Assembly (NCBI GenBank): GCA_900551755.1
Contig: URXK01000001.1
Span: 62,001-126,000 of the forward strand
Length of the DNA: 64,000 nt
Direction: 5' to 3'
Source of the DNA: an uncultured Eubacterium sp.
GTDB taxonomy: Bacteria; Bacillota; Clostridia; Lachnospirales; CAG-274
A program made the position numbers and the translations under genes. Below are positions 1-8,492 of this stretch, piece by piece; position 1 is the first letter of the stretch; each line of letters starts with the position of its first letter. Below the pieces are notes generated by a model, which saw only the letters and a program-made list of their open reading frames with translations, was not told the DNA's origin and searched no databases.

Positions 1-98
1 ACATAAAGACCACCGTCTTCAGCAATACCCTTAACAATAGCCTGACTAGCAGTTACCTTTGTTTTGTCGCCTCTTGTACTTTTAAACATAATATTCAT
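1..98 (-). CDS. thrC: Threonine synthase, N-terminal fragment (runs off the window)
   Basis: The reverse strand encodes a start at 98 followed by residues reading MNIMFKSTRG, then a segment ending IVKGIAEDGGLYV at the window edge. The 'STRG...A(I/V)xxGxAxDGGL(Y/F)V' pattern is the conserved N-terminus of PLP-dependent threonine synthase, which converts O-phosphohomoserine to threonine. An AAGAGG ribosome binding site lies about 10 nt upstream of the ATG at 98; the in-frame ATG at 89 is less well placed. Only about 32 residues are visible, so catalytic residues cannot be checked. Confidence 0.8.
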   Translation of the reverse strand, partial: MNIMFKSTRGDKTKVTASQAIVKGIAEDGGLY

Positions 99-297
99 AA
101 TCTTATTACCTCTTTTAAAATAATATACAATAATTATATTATTTAATTCTATAATATTTTTTTTACTTTGTCAATTTATTTGAGTAAATTGTTTTATATT
201 TTTATGTAATATATTACTTGTAAATACATTTTTCAGTTGATATAATTAAAATATAGTAAAATATGAATAAAAGCGACAGTAAAAAGGAGGATACACA

Positions 298-756
298 ATG
301 AAATGCCCTTTTTGTGGAAAGTTAGACACAAAGGTAATAGATACAAGAACTATGGAGGATAACACCGTCATAAGGAGGAGAAGATTTTGCGACAGTTGTG
401 AAGGCAGATTTACCACTTATGAAAGAATAGACACAATTCCCCTTACAGTTGTAAAGTCTGATAACACTAGGGAAACATTTAACAGGGATAAAATAACTAA
501 GGGTATATTAATAAGCTGTAGCAAGCGACCTGTATCAAGAGAGCAAATTGACAACATTGTAACTGACATAGAAAACACTATTTTAAATACATTAAAAAAG
601 GAAGTTGAGTCCAAAGAAATAGGCGAAATGGTTATGGAACGCCTTAAGGAAATTGATGAGGTAGCTTATGTTAGATTTGCCTCAGTTTATAGACAGTTTA
701 CAGATGTTGACAGCTTTATGAATGAGTTAGGCAAGTTGTTAAAAGACAAGAAATAA
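298..756 (+). CDS. nrdR: Transcriptional repressor NrdR
   Basis: A 152-residue protein of normal NrdR length. The N-terminus carries a zinc ribbon (CPFCG near residues 3-7 and CDSC near 31-34), followed by an ATP-cone domain. NrdR is known to bind NrdR boxes and repress ribonucleotide reductase genes according to ATP/dATP status. A strong AAGGAGG site at 284-290 fixes the ATG at 298. No ribonucleotide reductase gene is in this window, so the targets lie elsewhere. The gene is monocistronic here, with the hydrogenase promoter about 100 bp downstream. Confidence 0.95.
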   Translation: MKCPFCGKLDTKVIDTRTMEDNTVIRRRRFCDSCEGRFTTYERIDTIPLTVVKSDNTRETFNRDKITKGILISCSKRPVSREQIDNIVTDIENTILNTLKKEVESKEIGEMVMERLKEIDEVAYVRFASVYRQFTDVDSFMNELGKLLKDKK

Positions 757-859
757 ACTTATAGCTTATCACTAATATAGGTAGTTTATAATAATCTTTG
801 ATTTCCTTAAATATAGCTAAAAATAGTTTAAAATTTTTGTAAAAAATGCTCAAAATGGT

Positions 860-888
860 TTGACAGTTTTTTATCAAAGTATTATAAT
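860..888 (+). promoter_or_regulatory. Sigma-A promoter of the hydrogenase operon
   Basis: TTGACA at 860-865 and TATAAT at 883-888 are both perfect consensus hexamers separated by 17 bp. Transcription should start near 895, about 65 nt before the first gene of the hydrogenase operon at 961. Confidence 0.85.
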
Positions 889-902
889 TTATAAGATAAA
901 TT

Positions 903-909
903 TGTCGAA
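903..909 (+). promoter_or_regulatory. Candidate Spo0A box just downstream of the hydrogenase promoter
   Basis: TGTCGAA, within TTTGTCGAAA at 901-910, is a perfect match to the Spo0A box core. It lies about 9-15 nt after the predicted transcription start, a position where bound Spo0A would be expected to block initiation or escape. The motif is only 7 bp, so chance occurrence is possible. The same core occurs in reverse orientation upstream of spoIIE at 25255. Confidence 0.4.
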
Positions 910-960
910 ACTCTTTTGATGAATTGATGTTACTAATGTTTAGCAACAAGGAGGATTACT

Positions 961-1203
961 ATGGAAATTTTTGTATGTGTAGGAAGTTCATGTCACTTAA
1001 AGGGTTCTAAGACTGTTATTGACAAACTTACAGAATTAATCAATGCAAATAACCTTGAAGGCAAGGCTGTGTTAAAGGGTTCTTTCTGTATGGGTCAATG
1101 TAGTCACCAGGGCGTTTCTGTTAAAATCAATAACGAGGTTTATTCTGTTACTGAAGAAGATGTAGAAATGTTCTTTAATAAGAAGATTTTGCCTAATGTT
1201 TAA
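961..1203 (+). CDS. Thioredoxin-like [2Fe-2S] ferredoxin of the hydrogenase operon
   Basis: An 80-residue protein with the four-cysteine pattern of the NuoE/HydC-like thioredoxin-fold [2Fe-2S] ferredoxins: CVGSSC near residues 6-11 and CMGQC near 44-48. It is predicted to be a small electron carrier partner in the cytoplasm. It is the first gene of the hydrogenase operon, 18 nt ahead of the sensory hydrogenase, with an AAGGAGG site before the ATG at 961. Such single-domain ferredoxins are known next to HydS-type hydrogenase genes in Clostridia. The direct electron partner cannot be read from sequence. Confidence 0.8.
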   Translation: MEIFVCVGSSCHLKGSKTVIDKLTELINANNLEGKAVLKGSFCMGQCSHQGVSVKINNEVYSVTEEDVEMFFNKKILPNV

Positions 1204-1221
1204 TTACTAGGAGGCAGTTAT

Positions 1222-2955
1222 ATGAGCTATATTAAGGTCAGAAAGGCTAACTGCAAAAACTGCTACAAATGTCTTAAAAATTGTCTTGTTAAGTCAATTA
1301 AGTATGTTAATGACAAGGTGGAGATTATTGAAGATGCTTGTATCCTTTGTGGTGTCTGTATGACTACCTGTCCTCAAAAGGCAAAAAAAATACAAAACGA
1401 TATTGAATACATAAAAGAATATGTTGCAAATCCTGACATTACAACTGTTGTAAGTCTTGACCCTAGTTTTGTTGCTGCTTTTGGTGAAAATGCTCCAGCT
1501 CTTGGTTGGGCATTAAAAAGCCTCGGCTTTGACTATGTTGAGGAGGCTGCCATTGGTGCAAAGTATGTTACTAAGGAATATTTGCGACTTATTAAGGAGG
1601 GCAAAATTAATAACATTATTTCTTCTGCCTGTCCTGCTATTAATATGTATGTGCAAAAGTATTATCCCAATTTAACAAAGTGGCTTGCTCCTGTTATGTC
1701 ACCAGCCATTGTTCACGGCAGAATTATTAAGGAACAAAGGGGAGCTGATGTTAAGGTTATTCATTTAACACCTTGCTTAGCTAGAATAAAGGAATGTAAT
1801 GAAAGTCAATTTGTAGATGGTGTTATTACTTATGAGCAACTTATGAAATGGCTTTTAGATGCTAATGTTACTCCTGAAAGTGAGTTACTTAAGGAACACG
1901 ATGACGACGGTTTTGACAATGAGGGTGGTTATTCCAGAATTTACCCTATTGTAGATGGTATTGTTTATGACTTACAGCATCAGTATTGCAAGTTTACAGG
2001 AACAGAGTATATTGAAGGCTATGACCTTGTTGCTGTTAGTGGACTTGCTAATGTTACTAAAATACTTGATGAAATGGAAAAAGGCAATATTAATCACGCT
2101 TTTGTTGAGGCGTCCTCTTGCTATGGTGGTTGTGTAAATGGTCCTTTTATGCCAAAGACCCGTTCAACAGGCTACAAAGCTAGAATAGAGGTTAAAAAAT
2201 ATGCTGATAATGCCCATAGGTCAAAGCATTATGATGTGTCAAGCGTAAAGACTGAATATAAGCCTGAGCCAATTCATCAAGATATGCCAACAGAAGAACA
2301 AATTAGAGCAATACTTTCTCAAATAGGTAAAAACTCAAGAGCACAGGAGTTAAATTGTGGTAGCTGTGGTTATGCTACTTGTAGAGAAAAGGCTATTGCT
2401 GTTTATCAAAAAAAGGCAGACCTTTATATTTGTATGCCTTATATGACTGATATTAATCAAGCAATGAGTAATGTTACATTAAGCCTTACACCTAATTACA
2501 TTATTGCTGTTGATAGCGATATGTACATTAAGGAATTTAATGTGGCTGCACAAAAGCTATTTAATATTACAAGACTTGCAGCCCTTAATCAAAAATTGTC
2601 AAACTTTATTGATACAACGGATTTTGAGCAGGTAATAGCAAACAAAAGTGGTATTTATGATAAAAAGGTATCTTATCCAGACCTTAACATTGTTACAGAA
2701 CAGACTATTGTATACTCAAGTGAAAGAAATATGGCAATAGCTATTATAAAAGATGTGACCCAAGAAGAAAAAGACAAGGAAGCTCTTTATAACAGAAAGA
2801 TGGAGTCTGTTAATATGGCTCAAAAGGTAATTGACAAGCAAATGATTGTTGCACAGCAGATTGCCAGTCTTTTGGGTGAAACTACTGCCGAAACTAAGGT
2901 TACTCTTAACAAACTTAAGAATTTAATTGATTCAGAGGAAATGAACAATGGCTGA
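1222..2955 (+). CDS. hydS: Sensory-type [FeFe]-hydrogenase HydS with PAS domain
   Basis: A 577-residue multidomain protein. Residues ~11-50 hold two [4Fe-4S] ferredoxin motifs (C11, C14, C17, C21 and CILCGVC..C). The H-cluster domain follows, with motifs SSACP (134-138), TPCLARIKE (from 183) and SSCYGGC (298-304). Residues ~379-404 hold a CxxCxxxxC...C [4Fe-4S] domain, then a PAS domain to about 530 and a short C-terminal helix. Ala136 replaces the cysteine that relays protons in catalytic hydrogenases (TSCCP). This is the signature of group C, putatively H2-sensing enzymes. The gene overlaps the downstream phosphatase by 8 nt, suggesting a signalling pair. Known family: HydS of Thermotoga and Ruminococcus. 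Ligand sensing by the PAS domain is inference. Confidence 0.9.
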   Translation: MSYIKVRKANCKNCYKCLKNCLVKSIKYVNDKVEIIEDACILCGVCMTTCPQKAKKIQNDIEYIKEYVANPDITTVVSLDPSFVAAFGENAPALGWALKSLGFDYVEEAAIGAKYVTKEYLRLIKEGKINNIISSACPAINMYVQKYYPNLTKWLAPVMSPAIVHGRIIKEQRGADVKVIHLTPCLARIKECNESQFVDGVITYEQLMKWLLDANVTPESELLKEHDDDGFDNEGGYSRIYPIVDGIVYDLQHQYCKFTGTEYIEGYDLVAVSGLANVTKILDEMEKGNINHAFVEASSCYGGCVNGPFMPKTRSTGYKARIEVKKYADNAHRSKHYDVSSVKTEYKPEPIHQDMPTEEQIRAILSQIGKNSRAQELNCGSCGYATCREKAIAVYQKKADLYICMPYMTDINQAMSNVTLSLTPNYIIAVDSDMYIKEFNVAAQKLFNITRLAALNQKLSNFIDTTDFEQVIANKSGIYDKKVSYPDLNIVTEQTIVYSSERNMAIAIIKDVTQEEKDKEALYNRKMESVNMAQKVIDKQMIVAQQIASLLGETTAETKVTLNKLKNLIDSEEMNNG

Positions 2956-4126
2956 TAATGTTTATGTTGATGCAACCTACAAGAGTTTAAATAAATACAA
3001 AGAGGAACTTTGTGGTGACAATGTTGAAATACTTAAAAATGATGATAAGTATATTGTAGTTCTTTCAGACGGATTGGGCAGTGGAGTTAAAGCTAATATT
3101 CTTTCAACCCTTACTGCTAAAATAATTTCAACTATGCTTTATGAAGGCTCAACAATTGAGGATACTGTTGATACAATAGTCCATACATTGCCTATTTGTA
3201 ATGTTAGAAAGGTGGCTTATTCTACATTTATAATATTGCAGGTTGACTACAAGGGTAATGCTTATTTAGTTGAATTTGATGCACCAGGCTGTATATTTAT
3301 TAGAAATGGCAAGAGAATTGATATTAATTATAGTCACAGGGAAATAGCTGGAAAGCCTATAAAAGAGGCTAGATTTAAGGTTGAGGCTGATGATGTTCTC
3401 ACACTTATGAGTGACGGTGTTATATTTGCTGGCATAGGCAATCTTATGAACTTAGGTTGGAGCTGGGAAAATGTCTGTAAATTTGTTACTCACAAAATCC
3501 ATAAGGGTATTTCTTCAGCTAGGCTTACTAATATGCTTAGTGACACTTGCAACCAGCTTTATTTAAACAAGCCTGGTGATGACACAACTGTTGCTACAGT
3601 GCGTATTGTGCCTCAAAAGATTGTTAGTCTTTATAGTGGACCACCAGTAGACCCTAATAATGATGAAAGACTTGTTACAGAATTTATGATGCCAGAGGGC
3701 AAAAAAATTGTCTGTGGAGGTAGCTCTGCCACTATTGTTAGTAGAGTGTTAAAAGAACCTTTAACTCCAAGTCTTGAATATATAGACCCTGAAATACCGC
3801 CAACGGCTGTTATTCCAAGCATAGACCTTGTAACAGAGGGTGTAATAACCCTTAAAAAGGCTGTGGATATTATTAGAAGCTATGTTGAAAATCCAACTGA
3901 TAAAACTGTTATTGAAAAAATGGATAAAAAAAATGGTGCTGCAATTATTGCTAAAACTCTTATTGAAGATTGCACCCATTTCTATATGTTTATAGGTCAA
4001 AAAATTAATCCGGCACATCAAAACCCAGATTTGCCTGTTGATTTAAGTATAAAAATGATTATTATGGACGAGCTTTTTGCACTTATGGAAAAGGCTGGAA
4101 AAGTTGTAAAACGAAAATATTATTAA
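2948..4126 (+). CDS. SpoIIE/PP2C-type serine phosphatase linked to HydS
   Basis: A 392-residue soluble protein. The N-terminal half is a PP2C/SpoIIE-type phosphatase domain: SDGLGSG near residues 41-47, FDAPGC near 112-117 and LMSDGV near 154-159 supply the expected metal-binding aspartates. The C-terminal ~150 residues have no motif I recognise. It starts inside the last codons of hydS (8-nt overlap), so translation is probably coupled. In other Firmicutes, HydS and such phosphatases occur together, and the phosphatase is thought to be the output of the sensor. Substrate, probably a phosphoprotein, is unknown. It has no membrane segments, unlike SpoIIE proper. Confidence 0.82.
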   Translation: MADNVYVDATYKSLNKYKEELCGDNVEILKNDDKYIVVLSDGLGSGVKANILSTLTAKIISTMLYEGSTIEDTVDTIVHTLPICNVRKVAYSTFIILQVDYKGNAYLVEFDAPGCIFIRNGKRIDINYSHREIAGKPIKEARFKVEADDVLTLMSDGVIFAGIGNLMNLGWSWENVCKFVTHKIHKGISSARLTNMLSDTCNQLYLNKPGDDTTVATVRIVPQKIVSLYSGPPVDPNNDERLVTEFMMPEGKKIVCGGSSATIVSRVLKEPLTPSLEYIDPEIPPTAVIPSIDLVTEGVITLKKAVDIIRSYVENPTDKTVIEKMDKKNGAAIIAKTLIEDCTHFYMFIGQKINPAHQNPDLPVDLSIKMIIMDELFALMEKAGKVVKRKYY

Positions 4127-4154
4127 AGGACAAAAAATTAGGAGGATATAACTA

Positions 4155-5621
4155 ATGGAAAAAATAACTGATATTAACCAGATTAAGAATTCAATTCTTT
4201 ATAAGGTAGCTGAATATGCTTATGAAGGTACTCTTGAGGATAAAATGGACTCTATTCCTTATGAGCTTACAGACCCTATTGTGCCTAGTTTCCGTTGTTG
4301 TGTTTATAGAGAAAGAGAAATATTAAGACAGAGAGTAAGACTTGCTATGGGTAAGCTCCCATCAGACTTACATTATGAAAAGACTGACAACACACAGATT
4401 GTTCACGTTATGAAGTCTGCTTGTGAAGGCTGTCCTATTGACAGAGTAACTGTTACTAACAACTGCCAGAACTGTCTTGCTCAAAAATGTATGAAAGCCT
4501 GTCGTTTTGGTGCTATTATGCACACTCCAACAGGTGCTTATATTGACAAAACTAAGTGTAAGAATTGTGGTGCTTGTGTTAAGGCCTGTCCATATAATGC
4601 TATTGTTGATATTGAAAGACCTTGTATTAAAGCCTGTCCAGTAAATGCTGTTGATATGGACGAAAACGATTTAGCTAAGATTGATGAAGATAAGTGTATC
4701 AACTGTGGTCAGTGTGTATCTAAATGTCCATTTGGTGCTATTGGTGCTGAGTCTATGATGACTAATGTTATTAACTCAATTAGAAACAACCCAGACCATA
4801 CTTATGCTATGATTGCTCCTGCTATTGAGGGTCAGTTTGGCAAGGCTACTATTCCTCAGCTTAAGCAGGCTATTACTGATTTAGGCTTTAAGGATTGTTA
4901 TGAGGTTGCTTTAGGCGGTGACGCTGTTGCTTGGAATGAGGCAGAGGAGTTACTTGAAAATGTTGAGGCTGGTAAGAAAATGACTACATCTTGCTGTCCA
5001 GCATTTTACAATATGATTATGAAGCATTATCCAGAAGTTAAGGACAATGTTTCAACTACTGTATCACCTATGATTGCATCAGCTAAGGCTATTAAGGCTA
5101 AGGACCCTGATGCTGAGGTTGTATTTATTGGACCTTGTATTGCAAAGAAGAATGAAGTTGTTTCAAGATATATGGGCGAAATTAGTGCAGCTATGACATT
5201 TGACGAGCTTGCAGCTATGTTTGCTGTTAAGAATGTTGACCCAGAAACTTATGAGGGTGTTGAACAGCTTGCTACCCGTTATGGTAAGGGCTTTGCTAGA
5301 AGTGGTGGTGTATCTGCTGCTGTATTAAAGGTTGTTGAAGAAAAGGGCATTGAAAATAAGCCTTCTGTTAAGATTTGTAACGGTGCTGCTGAATGTAAGG
5401 TTGCTTTACAGTTACTTAAGCTCGGCAGACTTAAGGAAGATATTATTGAAGGTATGGCTTGTGAGGGCGGTTGTGTAAATGGTCCAATGCGTCAGTATGA
5501 GCTTATTGATAGTAAAAAGGTATTTGATAAGAATGTAAATGTTGAAAATACTGAAATTATTAATACTTGTAAAGAAAATGGATATGGTGAGCTTAATATC
5601 CACATACATAATCATAACTAA
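4155..5621 (+). CDS. hydA: [FeFe]-hydrogenase, catalytic (group B-like)
   Basis: A 488-residue cytoplasmic hydrogenase catalysing reversible H2 formation from reduced ferredoxin. A cysteine-rich N-terminal region (CEGCP...CQNC...CMKAC) precedes ferredoxin-type [4Fe-4S] motifs near residues 135-200. The H-cluster motifs are complete: TSCCPAF (278-284, including the proton-relay cysteine missing in HydS), GPCIAKKNE (from 326) and ACEGGC (435-440). The unusual N-terminus and TSCCPAF motif match group B (M2-type) enzymes. AGGAGG precedes the ATG. It is the last gene of the operon and is followed by a bidirectional terminator. The maturases HydEFG are not in this window. Confidence 0.93.
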   Translation: MEKITDINQIKNSILYKVAEYAYEGTLEDKMDSIPYELTDPIVPSFRCCVYREREILRQRVRLAMGKLPSDLHYEKTDNTQIVHVMKSACEGCPIDRVTVTNNCQNCLAQKCMKACRFGAIMHTPTGAYIDKTKCKNCGACVKACPYNAIVDIERPCIKACPVNAVDMDENDLAKIDEDKCINCGQCVSKCPFGAIGAESMMTNVINSIRNNPDHTYAMIAPAIEGQFGKATIPQLKQAITDLGFKDCYEVALGGDAVAWNEAEELLENVEAGKKMTTSCCPAFYNMIMKHYPEVKDNVSTTVSPMIASAKAIKAKDPDAEVVFIGPCIAKKNEVVSRYMGEISAAMTFDELAAMFAVKNVDPETYEGVEQLATRYGKGFARSGGVSAAVLKVVEEKGIENKPSVKICNGAAECKVALQLLKLGRLKEDIIEGMACEGGCVNGPMRQYELIDSKKVFDKNVNVENTEIINTCKENGYGELNIHIHNHN

Positions 5622-5640
5622 ATAAAATAACAAAAAAAGT

Positions 5641-5674
5641 AGCGATTAAGCATTTTGCCTAATCGCTATTTTTT
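5641..5674. terminator. Bidirectional terminator between hydA and the PAP2-like gene
   Basis: The arms AGCGATTA (5641-5648) and TAATCGCT (5660-5667) form a hairpin followed by six T on the plus strand. A run of seven A precedes it, giving a T-run on the minus strand, so it can serve both converging operons. Confidence 0.8.
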
Positions 5675-6358
5675 ATAGAATATTAAAACTGTAATTTTAT
5701 CAAATAATTTCATAGGTATTTTATATAGTTTAGTCTTGATACCTATTAAATAAGCAACCTCAGCAAGTATTACTCCAGTTATAGCATCAGCCAAAACGTG
5801 TTGCTTAACAAGGAGGGTTGATAGAATAATAAGTAGGGCTGTAACAAAGGATACAACCTTGTACCAACGCGGTATTTTTTTGCTTGCTGATATACCGATA
5901 AAACAAAACCAACTAACTAAACAATGAATAGAGGGCAATAAATTGGTTGGTGGGTCAAGATTGTAAATAAGCTGAACCATAAATCCAAACACTGAATAAC
6001 CAGTGAAAGCTGGTCTTAAATTCATTGTAGTAGGGTAGAATATAAATATAATTAAACTTATAGTTTTAGCAATAAAATCTGCCATAAAAAACTGGAAGAA
6101 TTTATGTTTGCCCTCCTTAGCTATAAGTACATAATTGACCAAATAGAATATATACCAAAAACAGTACATAACAACAAATGCACTTATAAATGGAATATCT
6201 TCATCAATTCTATTGGTTAAATCGTGATGATAAAAGCCCCGAGAAATCTGTTGACTACCAAAATACACAAATCCATTATACATTATAAAAAATATAAATG
6301 GTATTATTGCGTAAATTGGTACAATAGGGTCAACATATTTTCTTATAAATTTTCTCAT
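5666..6358 (-). CDS. PAP2-superfamily membrane phosphatase
   Basis: A 230-residue protein with about six hydrophobic segments. The PAP2 (lipid phosphatase/phosphotransferase) signature is visible as LPSIHC near residues 141-146 and KQHVLADAI near 185-193, supplying the two histidines and the aspartate; the upstream KxxxxxxRP motif is not evident. It probably acts on a lipid phosphate or pyrophosphate at the membrane. The start ATG at 6358 overlaps the upstream stop by 4 nt, so it is coupled to the small membrane protein gene and probably to proS. Substrate unknown. Confidence 0.7.
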   Translation of the reverse strand: MRKFIRKYVDPIVPIYAIIPFIFFIMYNGFVYFGSQQISRGFYHHDLTNRIDEDIPFISAFVVMYCFWYIFYLVNYVLIAKEGKHKFFQFFMADFIAKTISLIIFIFYPTTMNLRPAFTGYSVFGFMVQLIYNLDPPTNLLPSIHCLVSWFCFIGISASKKIPRWYKVVSFVTALLIILSTLLVKQHVLADAITGVILAEVAYLIGIKTKLYKIPMKLFDKITVLIFYKK

Positions 6359-6789
6359 TTATCCTTTTTGTGAGAAAAAACAAGTTTTAACACAACAAGA
6401 ATAACTGTTAAAAGTCCTGTAGCAATACCTAAAGCAATAATTATTGGTAAAGGTAACTTCTTTTCTTTAACTGGTTTTTCTTCCTCAACTGTATCAATTT
6501 CTATGTCAACAGCAAGGCTATATACACCTTGGTCGTATGCAATAACATAGTCGTAAATATCAATAGAAGCGTCTTCCCCGTATTTTTCTTTAATTGTGTT
6601 TATAATATCTGTTGGAATATTACCAATAACCTTAATATTGTTTATTGGTTCAATATATTCAACTACAATAGAACTTCTATCTTCGCTTTCATTTGTAAAA
6701 AGAATATCCTCTTCAGGATTAAGTTTTGCTAAAATAGCTTGTATTTCAGGAGAATTAGTATTCTCAATTACTGCATTAATAATCTCCAT
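6355..6789 (-). CDS. Hypothetical single-pass membrane protein
   Basis: A 144-residue protein that I cannot assign to a family. The first ~95 residues are acidic and look like a small folded domain. A Glu/Lys-rich linker follows, then one strong membrane helix near residues 112-135 and a basic HKKDK tail. There is no signal peptide, and the basic tail suggests a C-terminal anchor with the acidic domain outside. AGGAGG precedes the ATG. It lies 24 nt after proS and overlaps the PAP2-like gene by 4 nt, so all three are probably one transcript. Confidence 0.65.
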   Translation of the reverse strand: MEIINAVIENTNSPEIQAILAKLNPEEDILFTNESEDRSSIVVEYIEPINNIKVIGNIPTDIINTIKEKYGEDASIDIYDYVIAYDQGVYSLAVDIEIDTVEEEKPVKEKKLPLPIIIALGIATGLLTVILVVLKLVFSHKKDK

Positions 6790-6813
6790 AGCAAATACCT
6801 CCTTTGTTGGTAA

Positions 6814-8247
6814 TTAGTATGCCTTACCCCAGTAAACCATAGTCTTAGCAGGCTTACCACAGCATACGCACTTGTCTGAAATATGTTCTTGTTCAAATGG
6901 CATACATCTTGAAGTTGCACCTGTTTTTTCTTTGATTTCAAGCTCGCAAGCCTCATCACCACACCACATAGTCTTAATAAAGCCTGGAGTTTCCTTAAGA
7001 GTCTTTTCAAATTCTTCCATATTTGTTGCAGTGTAAGTATGAGCATCTCTGTGCTTTCTTGCCTTTTCAAGTAAGTCGTGCTGAATAGTATCAAGGAGCT
7101 TAGTTACTTCTTCCTCAATGTTATCAAGACTAACTGTAATCTTTTCACCGTTATCTCTTCTAGCAAGTACAGCCTGATTGTTTTCAATATCTCTTGGTCC
7201 GAGTTCAACTCTTACAGGGATACCTCTCATTTCGTGTTCGCTAAACTTCCAGCCTGGTGACTTGTCGCTATCATCAAGAATTACTCTTGATACCTTAGAA
7301 AGCTTTTCTTTAATTTCGTTAGCCTTTTCAAGTACGCCTTCCTTCTTTTGTATAATAGGTACAATAACTACCTGTTTTGGAGCAATTCTAGGAGGGAGTA
7401 CAAGACCACTGTTGTCACCGTGTACCATAATTACAGCACCGATAATTCTAGTTGACATACCCCAAGAAGTCTGGTGAACATACTGAAGTTTGTTTTCTTT
7501 ATCTGTGTACTGCACACCAAATGCGTGAGCAAAGCCGTCACCAAAGTTGTGGCTAGTACCAGACTGTAAAGCCTTACCATCGTGCATAAGTGCCTCAATA
7601 GTATATGTTGAATGAGCACCAGCAAACTTTTCTTTGTCTGTCTTTTTACCCTTAATCATAGGGATAGCAAGTACATTTTCGCAGAAGTCAGCATAAACAT
7701 TAAGCATCTGAATAGTTCTTTCTTCTGCTTCCTCAGCTGTTGCGTGAGCAGTGTGACCTTCTTGCCATAAAAATTCCATAGAACGAAGGAAAGGTCTAGT
7801 TGTCTTTTCCCATCTTACAACAGAACACCACTGATTGTATAACTTAGGTAAATCTCTGTAAGACTGAATAATATTAGAATATAAATCACAGAAAAGAGTT
7901 TCAGATGTTGGTCTAACACAAAGTCTTTCTGGAAGTTTTTCTAAGCCACCGTGAGTAACCCAAGCTACCTCTGGAGCAAAACCTTCAACATGGTCCTTTT
8001 CTTTCTGTAAAAGGCTTTCAGGTATAAATAAAGGCATATAAACATTTTCAACACCTGTTGCCTTAAATCTTGAATCAAGTTCCTTTTGTATATTTTCCCA
8101 AATAGCATAGCCGTTTGGTCTTAATATCATACAGCCTCTTACACTTGAATAGTCGATAAGCTCGGCTTTTTTTACTACATCAGTGTACCACTGTGCAAAA
8201 TCCTCCTCCATAGAGGTAATAGCTGTAACTAATTTATCCTTTGCCAT
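6814..8247 (-). CDS. proS: Prolyl-tRNA synthetase, archaeal/eukaryotic-type (ProS3)
   Basis: A 477-residue class II synthetase that charges tRNA-Pro. Class II motif 2 is seen as [20 protein letters not shown] and motif 3 as [17 protein letters not shown]. The length, the lack of an internal YbaK editing insertion and the C-terminal zinc-type cysteines (CGDEAC, CVCCGK) identify the short archaeal/eukaryotic type rather than the long bacterial type. GGAG precedes the ATG at 8247. A free-standing YbaK-like protein (40816-41289) in this window could supply editing in trans. No T-box was found upstream. Confidence 0.95.
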   Translation of the reverse strand: MAKDKLVTAITSMEEDFAQWYTDVVKKAELIDYSSVRGCMILRPNGYAIWENIQKELDSRFKATGVENVYMPLFIPESLLQKEKDHVEGFAPEVAWVTHGGLEKLPERLCVRPTSETLFCDLYSNIIQSYRDLPKLYNQWCSVVRWEKTTRPFLRSMEFLWQEGHTAHATAEEAEERTIQMLNVYADFCENVLAIPMIKGKKTDKEKFAGAHSTYTIEALMHDGKALQSGTSHNFGDGFAHAFGVQYTDKENKLQYVHQTSWGMSTRIIGAVIMVHGDNSGLVLPPRIAPKQVVIVPIIQKKEGVLEKANEIKEKLSKVSRVILDDSDKSPGWKFSEHEMRGIPVRVELGPRDIENNQAVLARRDNGEKITVSLDNIEEEVTKLLDTIQHDLLEKARKHRDAHTYTATNMEEFEKTLKETPGFIKTMWCGDEACELEIKEKTGATSRCMPFEQEHISDKCVCCGKPAKTMVYWGKAY

Positions 8248-8320
8248 TATCTTTTTCTCCTTTAAAACATATCCTCTAAAAATGTATTTTACTAATTTTT
8301 TAGAGTAATTATCATATTAA

Positions 8321-8349
8321 ATTTTAATACTATTTCGTGAATTTGTCAA
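8321..8349 (-). promoter_or_regulatory. Sigma-A promoter of proS
   Basis: On the minus strand TTGACA (8349-8344) and TAAAAT (8326-8321) are separated by 17 bp. It points toward proS, about 75 nt upstream of its start. Confidence 0.75.
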
Positions 8350-8417
8350 GGAATTATGACTAAGTAGAATAAATGTTTTGTTATTTTTCCAATTTGCTGG
8401 TTTTACAAAAATTAAAC

Positions 8418-8446
8418 TTGACATAATTGCTGAATTGTAATACACT
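8418..8446 (+). promoter_or_regulatory. Sigma-A promoter of the CBS-domain membrane protein
   Basis: TTGACA (8418-8423) and TACACT (8441-8446) are spaced by 17 bp, about 45 bp before the start at 8493. It is divergent to the proS promoter, so the 245-bp gap between the genes is accounted for by two promoters. Confidence 0.7.
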
Positions 8447-8492
8447 ATATACTGATTTATGTTAATTTTTATATTTTACGGAGGCTATAATT

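Noticed and set aside
8248..8492. T-box leader for proS
   Set aside because: No T-box motif or terminator was found; the gap holds two divergent promoters.
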